DNA from: an uncultured Lachnospiraceae bacterium
GTDB lineage: Bacteria > Bacillota > Clostridia > Lachnospirales > Lachnospiraceae
Reading direction: 5' to 3'
Length of the DNA stretch: 5,617 bases
Assembly: GCA_946537585.1 (NCBI GenBank)
Contig: CAMNFX010000101.1
Span: 1 to 5,617, forward strand
The position numbers and the translations under genes are program-made. A model generated the notes under the pieces. The model was not told where the DNA came from and did no database searches. It saw nothing but the letters and a program-made list of their open reading frames with translations. Below, piece by piece: positions 1 to 5,617 of the stretch. The stretch's first letter is position 1; each line of letters opens with the position of its first letter.

Positions 1-2
1 CG

Positions 3-473
3 CAAGAACCGCACGATGGCATGGCTTTATGTACCATTGTGGGAATGCATTGCGGAGAAGGAGACTTCGGCATCTCCCCGGGAGAGGGAACCTTAAGCGT
101 GACCCTCCGGGCCGGGCAGGAGCCGTTCATGAAGGAAATGGAGACGGCACTCCTTTCGAAGGCAGCGGAGTTGTCAGCGCGTGACGGCCTGGGGACAGAA
201 CATGAAATACAAGATTATTTCCCGGAGACCATAAACCACGATGAAGCGCTGGAGCGCGTGCTCCACGGGGCAGGCAGCCTGCAGCTGCCGGTCATCGAAA
301 TGAAAGAGCTGTGGAGAGCCTCCGAAGACTTCGGCCACTATCTGAAGCAGTGCCCCGGAACGATGTTCTATATCGGGAACGGGGAGGACTATCCGGCAGT
401 ACATACGGACAGCTACGATTTTAATGACAGGATCCTGAAAACAGCGGTGGATATGTTTCTGGCAATTGTATAG
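3..473 (+). CDS. M20-family amidohydrolase/metallopeptidase, C-terminal part (5' end outside window)
   Basis: This is the C-terminal ~156 codons of a metal-dependent hydrolase of the M20/amidohydrolase group (hippurate hydrolase, aminoacyl-amino-acid amidohydrolase and relatives), cytoplasmic enzymes that cleave N-acyl or peptide amide bonds. The frame is open to the left edge, so the ATG at 21 is internal and the true start lies upstream. Visible family landmarks are VGMHCGEGDFGISPGEG near the left edge, matching the end of the lid/dimerisation domain (usual pattern VG.i.GG.a.N.iP), followed by a strand ending in TLRA. Later come SEDF (codons from 321) and AVHTDSYDFND, whose His codon (402-404) sits where M20 enzymes carry their last metal-binding histidine. 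The usual HHPxFDxDE box is altered to HTDSYDFND, so the exact substrate class cannot be named. The stop is TAG at 471-473. The first metal ligands lie outside the window, so activity cannot be judged. The family call is firm, the substrate unknown. Confidence 0.85.
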   Translation, partial: QEPHDGMALCTIVGMHCGEGDFGISPGEGTLSVTLRAGQEPFMKEMETALLSKAAELSARDGLGTEHEIQDYFPETINHDEALERVLHGAGSLQLPVIEMKELWRASEDFGHYLKQCPGTMFYIGNGEDYPAVHTDSYDFNDRILKTAVDMFLAIV

Positions 474-492
474 AATTGTGCAGGAATTGTTT

Positions 493-542
493 AGGGGTCT
501 GACCCTTTTCGCACGTTGAAGTGCGAAAAGGGTCAGACCCCT
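493..542. repeat. Perfect 22-bp inverted repeat with 6-nt loop (REP/MITE-like hairpin)
   Basis: Arms 493-514 and 521-542 are exact reverse complements over 22 bp, with loop GTTGAA (515-520). Each arm also contains a smaller palindrome, GGGTC-T-GACCC (495-505) and GGGTC-A-GACCC (530-540), so the DNA can fold as one long hairpin or as two small ones. It begins 19 nt after the stop of the M20 gene. It is followed by CTTTGACG rather than a run of Ts, and the opposite strand has no T-run either, so it is a poor classical intrinsic terminator. It may still stabilise or end the upstream transcript. Hairpins with GGGTCTGACCC-type cores recur in many bacterial genomes and are often linked to REP-associated Y1 transposases; that link is recalled knowledge and is not shown by this window, which holds no transposase. 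Confidence 0.7.
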
Positions 543-555
543 CTTTGACGGGAAA

Positions 556-566
556 GTAAATTTTAC
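556..566. promoter_or_regulatory. Short palindrome GTAAA-T-TTTAC upstream of the exported-protein gene
   Basis: An 11-nt perfect palindrome (5 bp, 1 nt centre, 5 bp) lies about 105 nt upstream of the ATG at 672 and just after the large hairpin. TTTACA at 562-567, which overlaps it, resembles a -35 box, and TTGACG at 545-550 is another candidate. The nearest -10-like hexamer, TAAGAT (588-593), is 20 nt from TTTACA, too far for a convincing promoter. It could be an operator, the edge of the repeat element, or chance in AT-rich DNA. Confidence 0.2.
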
Positions 567-671
567 AGATCTCCTTCCTGCCCGCGGTAAGATAGGCTCA
601 ACAAAACAAAGAAACAAATTGAAACGCAGTCAAGCCATTACAAATATCTCACACAGGAAGGAGAATTTACC

Positions 672-1247
672 ATGAAAAACTTAATGAACGCTGTATCCGG
701 TAAGCTCACGAAAAAGGCAGTTTCTTTTGCATTGATCCTTGCGATGGCCATTACGATGATAATGCCCGGCAGTGCTTTTGCGGCAGCGAAAAAAGCAACG
801 AAGACCAGATCCTACACGCCGATGTATTCCGAGTCGTTATTCAAATGCCTGGATATGTACGGCAAAGATACTTTCAAGGTGACTTACGATACGAAGACCA
901 AGAAGATCCTCGGCGTGCAGACCAGCCAGAAAGCGAAGGGCCTCGGAACGGATATGATCGAGAGAGGCGGAATAAAGCTGGTGAAGAAAACGAACAAAGT
1001 GTGGACCTACAGAGCCACCTGGTACCTGAATTTCACCCTGCTTCCGAAGCCGGTTCAGCAGCTGGCCAAGGTGATGAGAATGAAGATCGCGATGTTTACT
1101 TCTCTTGGAAGGATCTGCACGGTAACCGTTACCTATCAGGTCAGCGCGGACTCTCTTAAGCACAACATGTCCTCCAGGTTCCAGGTTCCCTCGAAGCTCA
1201 GCTCCGCTGCCCAGCAGATCTGCCGGTATTTCACGAAGGCATTCTGA
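672..1247 (+). CDS. Small exported, highly basic protein of unknown function
   Basis: This is a 191-residue protein I do not recognise. The start is well supported: AGGAAGGAG (655-663) lies 8 nt before the ATG. The N-terminus is a textbook Sec signal peptide: a basic n-region (to K15), a hydrophobic core around residues 16-31 and a likely signal peptidase I site SAFA|AAKK after residue 37. No later membrane span or sortase motif is visible, so the mature ~154-residue chain is predicted to be released or held at the wall by charge. By my count the mature part has about 21 Lys and 7 Arg against 7 Asp/Glu, a net charge near +21, with three Cys. It is rich in Thr/Tyr/Trp and beta-type alternation (for example KVTYDTKTKKILGVQT), suggesting a compact beta-containing fold that may bind anionic wall polymers or membranes. 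It appears to be a single-gene unit, since the next gene has its own promoter. The gene is real, its function unknown. Confidence 0.8.
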   Translation: MKNLMNAVSGKLTKKAVSFALILAMAITMIMPGSAFAAAKKATKTRSYTPMYSESLFKCLDMYGKDTFKVTYDTKTKKILGVQTSQKAKGLGTDMIERGGIKLVKKTNKVWTYRATWYLNFTLLPKPVQQLAKVMRMKIAMFTSLGRICTVTVTYQVSADSLKHNMSSRFQVPSKLSSAAQQICRYFTKAF

Positions 1248-1249
1248 CC

Positions 1250-1279
1250 TCGTCATCCGCTCTCATCCTGTGATATAAT
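1250..1279 (+). promoter_or_regulatory. Sigma-A-type extended -10 promoter of the kinase operon
   Basis: A perfect -10 hexamer TATAAT (1274-1279) is preceded by TGA at 1271-1273, giving the extended -10 form TGnTATAAT. A weak -35-like TCGTCA (1250-1255) sits 18 nt upstream. Extended -10 promoters tolerate a weak -35. Transcription would start near 1285-1287, leaving a leader of roughly 54 nt before the kinase ATG. The leader contains a small CGAAA/TTTCG stem (1285-1298). The promoter begins just after the stop codon of the exported-protein gene, so the kinase unit is probably transcribed independently. Confidence 0.65.
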
Positions 1280-1339
1280 CTTTGCGAAACAGCTTTCGAA
1301 GGCAGTAATGCCGGGACGCGCTTAAGGAGCAAAGATCAC

Positions 1340-3328
1340 ATGGATGAGAGCATTCATCTTCCCTCAAAATGGGCGGACTGGACCCTGACGGAAAGCCTGG
1401 GGTCCGGTTCTTACGGCACCGTCTGGAGTGCTCACAAGGAAGGGCATCCGGAGGAGACCGCGGCCGTTAAGATCATACGCATTCCCTCCAATGAATCGGA
1501 GGAGAATGCGCTTTCCTATGAATATCCGGACCTGCATGACCGGACAAGCTACTGCGAAAATCTTGTCCAGAGCGTGCTTGGGGAGATCCATACCATGGAG
1601 CTTTTGAAGGACAACGATCATGTGGTCCGGATCTATGATTATTCGCTGGAGCATGAGGAAGGGTCCATGGAATGGACGGTTTTCCTGCTGATGGAACTGC
1701 TCACTCCGCTGAAGGAATATCTGCTTACCCATCCCATGGATGAGCAGGAGGTCCTGAGGCTGGGGGAGGAGCTGTGCTCGGCGATGGAAAGCTGTGAGCT
1801 AAAGAGCATCCTCCACCGGGACATCAAGCCCGAGAATATCCTGGTTTCCCCGCGCGGAACTTTCAAGATCGGTGATTTCGGGGTTGCCAGGCAGATCGGG
1901 GATGCGTCCCTGAACATGTCGCTGAGGGGCACCTTCACTTATATGGCTCCCGAGATCTATCACGGGGAAGCCTACGATTCCCAGGCGGATCAGTACTCTC
2001 TGGGACTTGTGCTGTACCGTTTCCTGAATCGCAACCGGGATCCGTTTATCGATCCCGACACCAAAATGGTCTTTTACAAAGACCGGGAAGAAGCGTTGCG
2101 CAAAAGAATGGGAGGGCAGGAACTTCCTGCACCGGCCGATGCTTCCCCGGAAGCGGCCAAAGTCATTTTGAAATGCTGCGCGTACCGGAAAGAAGAGCGG
2201 TACCCGAGCTTTGAACTCTGCCGCAAGGCGCTGATGGAGTGCCGCAGCGGCGGAAAGCAGGAAAAAGAACGGGAGCGTACGGAACCGGAAAAAGCGAAGG
2301 CAAAGCGCTCGGATCCTGCAAAAACCGGAAGAAAACCCGCCCGCAGAAAAAAGCTGATCCCGGTGATCCTCCTGCTTCTGGTTCTGGCCGCAGGGGCCGG
2401 CACGTTTCTGTATATGAACCGGAACGCGCTGATGTCGGAGGAGCAGAAGGTGAAAAAGGGACTGCTCGCGGACTCGGTATTGTGGGGCAGTTTTGCGATG
2501 GAAAGCGAACCTTCCTCCGACAATTATATGGATGTGAAAACAGATCAGGGGACCTGGAATGTGTGTGACATGCCCTGCTTTTTCAGTGTCCTTCCAGACC
2601 TGGATAAGAACATCATGCTTCTTGGCTTTAAAGATCAGTTTGATCACACCTACTATCTGTTCGGATCCTACCAGATCAAGGGCGGCAATGTCCTCCGGAT
2701 CGGAAAAGCAGGCAGCAGTATATCCGCTCTGCTTTACAGCGGACAGTACCGGAAAGGTTACCCGGACGGATCGGTGGATGAGATCATCCGCGGCCTCGAG
2801 GGACGGAGTGATGAGGCATCCGTGGCGGGAATGCTTGAAGATACGCTTGAGTATGATCTGAGCTTCGGAGAATACAGGGGCAGGAAATACGGACCGGTTT
2901 ATCTGGACCGGAAAGGAAGCAGCAGCAGGGCTTTCTACCAGAATGTACTGTGCAGCGGTGAAAAGAGTTCCTGCGAGATCTCTGGCATGCTTTCCGGGCC
3001 TGAACGGAGCGGGAAACTTGAGGGAGTTTTCGCATCGTGGACGGAAAACGGAAGAGACGGCGAGGTACGAATCGCATTTACTGACGGAGGCGTATCCGTG
3101 GATGCTTCTCTGGGAGATTTTAATAACTACGAAGGCACATACTCGCTGTCCTATCAGGGCATTCAAAAAGAGTACAACGGCCGGACCGAGATCTTTGAAG
3201 AGAACGGGGATATCCATCTTTACCTGATCAACTGCTGTCCCTACGGCTTTGTGACATACAACAGCAGTACCCGGAAATATACGTATTACCAGGACTATGA
3301 CTCAATCTGGGAGGCCGAGACTGAGTGA
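1340..3328 (+). CDS. Transmembrane Hanks-type Ser/Thr protein kinase with large non-PASTA extracellular domain
   Basis: This 662-residue membrane kinase should phosphorylate Ser/Thr on cytoplasmic proteins. The ATG is preceded by AAGGAG (1324-1329, 10-nt spacing). The kinase domain spans about residues 14-302 and looks catalytically complete: glycine loop GSGSYGTVW (21-29), ATP-binding Lys in AAVKII (K44), helix-C Glu (E82), catalytic HRDIKPEN (159-166, D161), DFG (179-181), APE (203-205) and a downstream YSLG helix. Possible activation-loop phosphosites are S190, S194, T198 and T200. The K44-to-E82 stretch is about 20 residues longer than in PknB. A charged Lys/Arg/Glu linker (303-338) leads into one membrane helix (~339-358, LIPVILLLLVLAAGAG...). 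The remaining ~304 residues are extracellular. They show no PASTA repeats, are rich in Gly/Ser/Tyr/Trp and contain six cysteines (409, 413, 538, 545, 632, 633). I do not recognise this outer domain; it is the probable sensor. The gene heads a unit with the PP2C phosphatase and a third gene. The kinase call is secure, the ligand and targets unknown. Confidence 0.95.
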   Translation: MDESIHLPSKWADWTLTESLGSGSYGTVWSAHKEGHPEETAAVKIIRIPSNESEENALSYEYPDLHDRTSYCENLVQSVLGEIHTMELLKDNDHVVRIYDYSLEHEEGSMEWTVFLLMELLTPLKEYLLTHPMDEQEVLRLGEELCSAMESCELKSILHRDIKPENILVSPRGTFKIGDFGVARQIGDASLNMSLRGTFTYMAPEIYHGEAYDSQADQYSLGLVLYRFLNRNRDPFIDPDTKMVFYKDREEALRKRMGGQELPAPADASPEAAKVILKCCAYRKEERYPSFELCRKALMECRSGGKQEKERERTEPEKAKAKRSDPAKTGRKPARRKKLIPVILLLLVLAAGAGTFLYMNRNALMSEEQKVKKGLLADSVLWGSFAMESEPSSDNYMDVKTDQGTWNVCDMPCFFSVLPDLDKNIMLLGFKDQFDHTYYLFGSYQIKGGNVLRIGKAGSSISALLYSGQYRKGYPDGSVDEIIRGLEGRSDEASVAGMLEDTLEYDLSFGEYRGRKYGPVYLDRKGSSSRAFYQNVLCSGEKSSCEISGMLSGPERSGKLEGVFASWTENGRDGEVRIAFTDGGVSVDASLGDFNNYEGTYSLSYQGIQKEYNGRTEIFEENGDIHLYLINCCPYGFVTYNSSTRKYTYYQDYDSIWEAETE

Positions 3329-3345
3329 CAGCTTCCGGCGGATCG

Positions 3346-3351
3346 AAGGAG
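3346..3351 (+). promoter_or_regulatory. Ribosome binding site that sets the phosphatase start
   Basis: AAGGAG lies 8 nt before the ATG at 3360. This favours 3360 over the in-frame ATG at 3297, which lies inside the kinase coding sequence, has no such site and would add 21 residues that do not resemble a PP2C N-terminus. Confidence 0.8.
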
Positions 3352-3359
3352 AAACAGAC

Positions 3360-4151
3360 ATGAACCATTATCAGCTGCATTATGCCGGCCTTAGCTGCAC
3401 CGGCCTGGTCCGCAGGAGCAACCAGGACAATTTCTGGTGCCTGGGACGCAGCCTTCCTGTGGAACACGGGGATGAGGACCTGTTCTCCGGAATCTTTATC
3501 CCGGAGGAAAAGCAATGGATCGCGGTCTTTGACGGACTGGGCGGAGAGCAGCAGGGCGAAGCGGCTTCCGGCCTGGCGGCAAAGGAGTTCGGCCGGCAGA
3601 CACCGGCCCTTCCCGGCAACGTTTTTCCGAAGGATGCCGGGGAGGTCATGCAGGAGCTTTGCCTGGCGATGAATGAAGAAGTCTGCCGCTACGCGGTGGA
3701 AAACAAGATTCAAAGGATGGGCACGACGGCCGTGGGGCTTCACTTTGACCGGGAGGCGGTTTTCGGCTTCAACGTGGGGGACAGCCGGTGCTTTCTTTAC
3801 CGGGACGGTGCTCTGACGCAGCTTTCCACGGATCATGTGATCCGCAGCGTTTTGTTCAGGCGCCGGTCGCTGACCCAGTGCATCGGCATGACCGACGAAG
3901 TCCTTCCGCAGCCCTCTGTTTTTGAGAGGCCGTACCGCGAGGCGGATATCTATGTCCTGTGCTCGGACGGTTTAACAGACATGCTTTCCGATGAGGAGAT
4001 TGCCCGGGTGCTCTCTGAGCCGGGATCTTTGGAGGAGCGCCTGGAGAGGCTCCGGGAAAAAGTCTTTGAAAAGGGCGCCGCCGACAACACGACTGTTTTT
4101 TTGATCGAAGTTGATCGATCTGTAATGAGCGGACAAGAGGAAGACCGATGA
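3360..4151 (+). CDS. PP2C-type (PPM) Ser/Thr protein phosphatase
   Basis: This 263-residue soluble metal-dependent phosphatase is the expected opposing partner of the kinase upstream. The start at 3360 is chosen for its ribosome binding site and because the protein then begins directly with the first PP2C strand (YAGLSCTGLVRRSNQDN). PPM motifs appear in order: R/SNQDN (19-24), VFDGLGG with metal ligand D58, GTTAV (121-125), GDSR (140-143), STDH (156-159), CSDGL (201-205, D203) and the final metal ligand in ADNTT (241-245, D242). All core metal-binding aspartates are therefore present and the enzyme is probably active. The segment between TDH and LTQCIG is about 16 residues shorter than in PstP, so the flap subdomain that influences substrate choice is reduced. 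The gene begins 31 nt after the kinase stop, and its TGA overlaps the next ATG (ATGA), indicating one operon and coupled translation. In other Bacillota the equivalent pair is PrpC/PrkC, but this kinase is not PrkC-like outside the membrane. Confidence 0.95.
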   Translation: MNHYQLHYAGLSCTGLVRRSNQDNFWCLGRSLPVEHGDEDLFSGIFIPEEKQWIAVFDGLGGEQQGEAASGLAAKEFGRQTPALPGNVFPKDAGEVMQELCLAMNEEVCRYAVENKIQRMGTTAVGLHFDREAVFGFNVGDSRCFLYRDGALTQLSTDHVIRSVLFRRRSLTQCIGMTDEVLPQPSVFERPYREADIYVLCSDGLTDMLSDEEIARVLSEPGSLEERLERLREKVFEKGAADNTTVFLIEVDRSVMSGQEEDR

Positions 4152-5353
4152 GCAGCTGGCTGGACTATGATTTTGACTCGACCATAAGGGATTTTGAATA
4201 CACCAGGCGGGCGGCGGCCGGCATCAGCCGCGTCATGGATTCGGATGATTTCCGGGATATGGACGCGGACATGATCTTCGAGTTTCTCTCAAAAGAGATG
4301 GAAGTGGTGCTGTTCCCGGACTACCTGAAGCGGTATATTTACGAGAAACTGGAGATCGTCAGGCCTTTTGGGGAGGTCCCGACTTCCTTCTACCAGAAGG
4401 TGATCAGCGACTGCCTGGAGGATAACCAGGCGCCTTATTCCTTTACGCCCACAAGCACCAAGAAAACGGCGATGATCAAGCTGTGGCTGACCCAGCCGAA
4501 CGTGCGCCGCAGCGTGATCTTTGTGCTGGGCTTCGCGCTGCGCATGAACCCCGAGGAGGTCAGCGAGTTCCTGACCAAGGTCATCAAGGAGGAGGATTTC
4601 CGGTTTACCGATCCCTTCGAGACGATCTGCTGGTTCTGCTACCGGAATGATCTTCCCTACGCGAACGCGGCGGCCATGCAGAAGCAGTATGAGGAAATGC
4701 AGCCGGGAAGCTTTTCGGAGAAAAAATGGAACGCCATGAATGCGTCGCCGACACTGACGCTGCTGACACAGGCCAATCTCCTGACCTATCTTTCCCTGCT
4801 GAAGGGCCGCGCCGCGGATGATGACCGGGCTTACCGGGAATTCTTAAAACTGTACGAAAAATGCTGCGGCATCATCTGCGATGAATACAATGAAGAAAGC
4901 GAGCGGATGGGGAAAAAGGCCGCTCTTACACCGGACCGGATCAAGCCTGCGGACCTGGAGAAGGCTCTTTGCAGCGGCATTCCAATCAACCGGGACAACA
5001 ATCTTACGGCCATGTCCGCCAGCCGGCTTGCTTCCCTGTTTTCCAACCGGCGGATGAGCCGGCAGCGCATCAGCGGCATCCTGAACCGGTCGCATCCCGT
5101 GGAGCGCTTCGACCTGATCACGCTGCTTTTTTACATTTATGCTCAGACCGTGGAGCCCGACTGGCCGACGGAGCGATATCTTCAGTATATCGACGCGGCC
5201 AATGAACTTCTCGGGCGCTGCGGGATGATGGGGATCTACCCGGCCAATCCGTACGAGGCCTTTGTACTGATGTGCATCGTCACCGACTATCCCCTGGATG
5301 TTTATTCACAGGTGTGGGAACTGTCGTACGAGAGTGAAGATTTGCAGGAGTGA
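4148..5353 (+). CDS. Unrecognised 401-residue soluble protein of the kinase-phosphatase operon
   Basis: I cannot assign this to a named family. Its ATG overlaps the phosphatase stop (ATGA at 4148-4151) with only a weak AGAGGA (4136-4141) upstream, so it is probably translated by coupling to the phosphatase and made in proportion to it. The protein has no signal peptide or membrane span and looks almost entirely helical. The N-terminus (1-60) is acidic ([20 protein letters not shown]...). Residues ~105-170 contain a conserved-looking block, [19 protein letters not shown] followed by [15 protein letters not shown]. This resembles small helical reperessor-like or scaffold folds but lacks a diagnostic motif. 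Residues ~290-333 ([21 protein letters not shown] and onward to LLFYIYAQ) have helix-turn-helix-like spacing with basic residues, so DNA or protein binding is possible. No enzyme active-site motif is evident. By position it may be a kinase substrate, adaptor or output regulator; this is inference only. Confidence 0.85.
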   Translation: MSSWLDYDFDSTIRDFEYTRRAAAGISRVMDSDDFRDMDADMIFEFLSKEMEVVLFPDYLKRYIYEKLEIVRPFGEVPTSFYQKVISDCLEDNQAPYSFTPTSTKKTAMIKLWLTQPNVRRSVIFVLGFALRMNPEEVSEFLTKVIKEEDFRFTDPFETICWFCYRNDLPYANAAAMQKQYEEMQPGSFSEKKWNAMNASPTLTLLTQANLLTYLSLLKGRAADDDRAYREFLKLYEKCCGIICDEYNEESERMGKKAALTPDRIKPADLEKALCSGIPINRDNNLTAMSASRLASLFSNRRMSRQRISGILNRSHPVERFDLITLLFYIYAQTVEPDWPTERYLQYIDAANELLGRCGMMGIYPANPYEAFVLMCIVTDYPLDVYSQVWELSYESEDLQE

Positions 5354-5376
5354 CCGGTCAAGGAGGAAAAAACTGC

Positions 5377-5617
5377 ATGGATCAGCCTAAGAAAATTGAG
5401 GTCCGCGGCGCGCGGGTCCATAACCTGAAAAATATCGACGTGGACATCCCGCTTAACGGGATCGTCGGAATAGCCGGTGTATCCGGCTCCGGCAAGTCTT
5501 CGCTGGCCCTGGGTGTTTTGTATGCGGAGGGATCGAGGCGGTACCTCGAGTCCCTCTCGACCTATACCCGGAGGCGGATGACGCAGGCCTCCCGGGCGGA
5601 TGTCGATGAGGTGGTGC
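5377..5617 (+). CDS. UvrA-like excinuclease ATPase (UvrA paralogue), N-terminal fragment
   Basis: The first 80 residues of a UvrA-family ABC ATPase are visible before the window ends. AAGGAGG (5360-5366) lies 10 nt before the ATG. The start [19 protein letters not shown] is the standard UvrA opening, followed by Walker [10 protein letters not shown] (34-42) and the UvrA-specific [18 protein letters not shown] segment. Canonical UvrA has a [23 protein letters not shown]-type sequence at this point. Here [16 protein letters not shown] replaces the ARQFLGQM stretch, which fits a divergent UvrA paralogue rather than the housekeeping repair subunit. Such paralogues may act in DNA damage handling or resistance to DNA-binding drugs. 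It follows the third operon gene by 23 nt, so read-through co-transcription is plausible. The zinc fingers and second ATPase half lie outside the window. Confidence 0.9.
   Translation, partial: MDQPKKIEVRGARVHNLKNIDVDIPLNGIVGIAGVSGSGKSSLALGVLYAEGSRRYLESLSTYTRRRMTQASRADVDEVV

Noticed and set aside
493..550. Hairpin as a standard Rho-independent terminator
   Set aside because: No T-run follows the stem on either strand (CTCTTTGACG on +), and the stem is longer and more perfect than usual, so a repeat-element reading fits better, though some termination effect cannot be excluded.
174..617. Antisense open frame across the M20 gene end and the hairpin
   Set aside because: It runs through the 22-bp inverted repeat and the end of a recognisable M20 gene, and its Arg/Cys/His-rich product resembles no family.
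845..1159. Overlapping + strand open frame inside the exported-protein gene
   Set aside because: No ribosome binding site or recognisable product; it is a shifted frame within a gene that has a clear signal peptide and start.
1799..3217. Long antisense open frame (472 codons) opposite the kinase gene
   Set aside because: It mirrors the kinase reading frame, its translation shows no recognisable domain, and the + strand frame has complete kinase motifs and a good ribosome binding site. Long antisense frames are expected from this codon bias.
3297..3359. Earlier in-frame ATG for the phosphatase
   Set aside because: It lies within the kinase coding region, has no ribosome binding site, and adds 21 residues not matching a PP2C start; 3360 has AAGGAG at ideal spacing.
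1340..5353. TerY-type phosphorylation triad or BREX/Stk2-type phage defence kinase
   Set aside because: No von Willebrand A domain, PglW-like region, nuclease, methylase or other defence gene is visible; the kinase is a membrane receptor type.

Overview
The window reads like a chromosomal segment of a Gram-positive Bacillota, most likely class Clostridia and probably Lachnospiraceae-like. The evidence is strong AGGAGG-type ribosome binding sites, a perfect extended -10 promoter, moderately GC-rich codon use, a Sec-type signal peptide and a one-membrane-span Ser/Thr kinase. The taxonomic guess rests on gene style only. All supported genes lie on the + strand, and both ends of the window cut through genes.

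Region by region: (a) 3-473 is the C-terminal part of an M20-family amidohydrolase/peptidase. (b) 474-671 is intergenic and holds a perfect 22-bp inverted repeat (493-542) built around a GGGTC-N-GACCC core. It looks more like a REP/MITE-type element than a standard terminator. A small palindrome (556-566) and an AT-rich leader follow. (c) 672-1247 encodes a 191-residue exported, very lysine-rich protein of unknown function. (d) 1248-1339 carries an extended -10 promoter. (e) 1340-5353 is a compact three-gene unit: a transmembrane Hanks-type Ser/Thr kinase with a large cysteine-containing outer domain and no PASTA repeats; a PP2C-type phosphatase starting 31 nt downstream; and an unrecognised 401-residue soluble protein whose ATG overlaps the phosphatase stop (ATGA). 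(f) 5377 to the window end is the N-terminus of a UvrA-like ABC ATPase that starts 23 nt after the third gene.

The likely working model is a membrane signalling module. The kinase senses something outside the cell through a novel ectodomain and phosphorylates cytoplasmic targets, and the phosphatase reverses this. The third protein, translationally coupled to the phosphatase, is the best candidate for a dedicated substrate, adaptor or output protein. The UvrA-like gene could be co-transcribed, but a functional link is unproven. The kinase ectodomain and the third protein are the least explained parts of the window.
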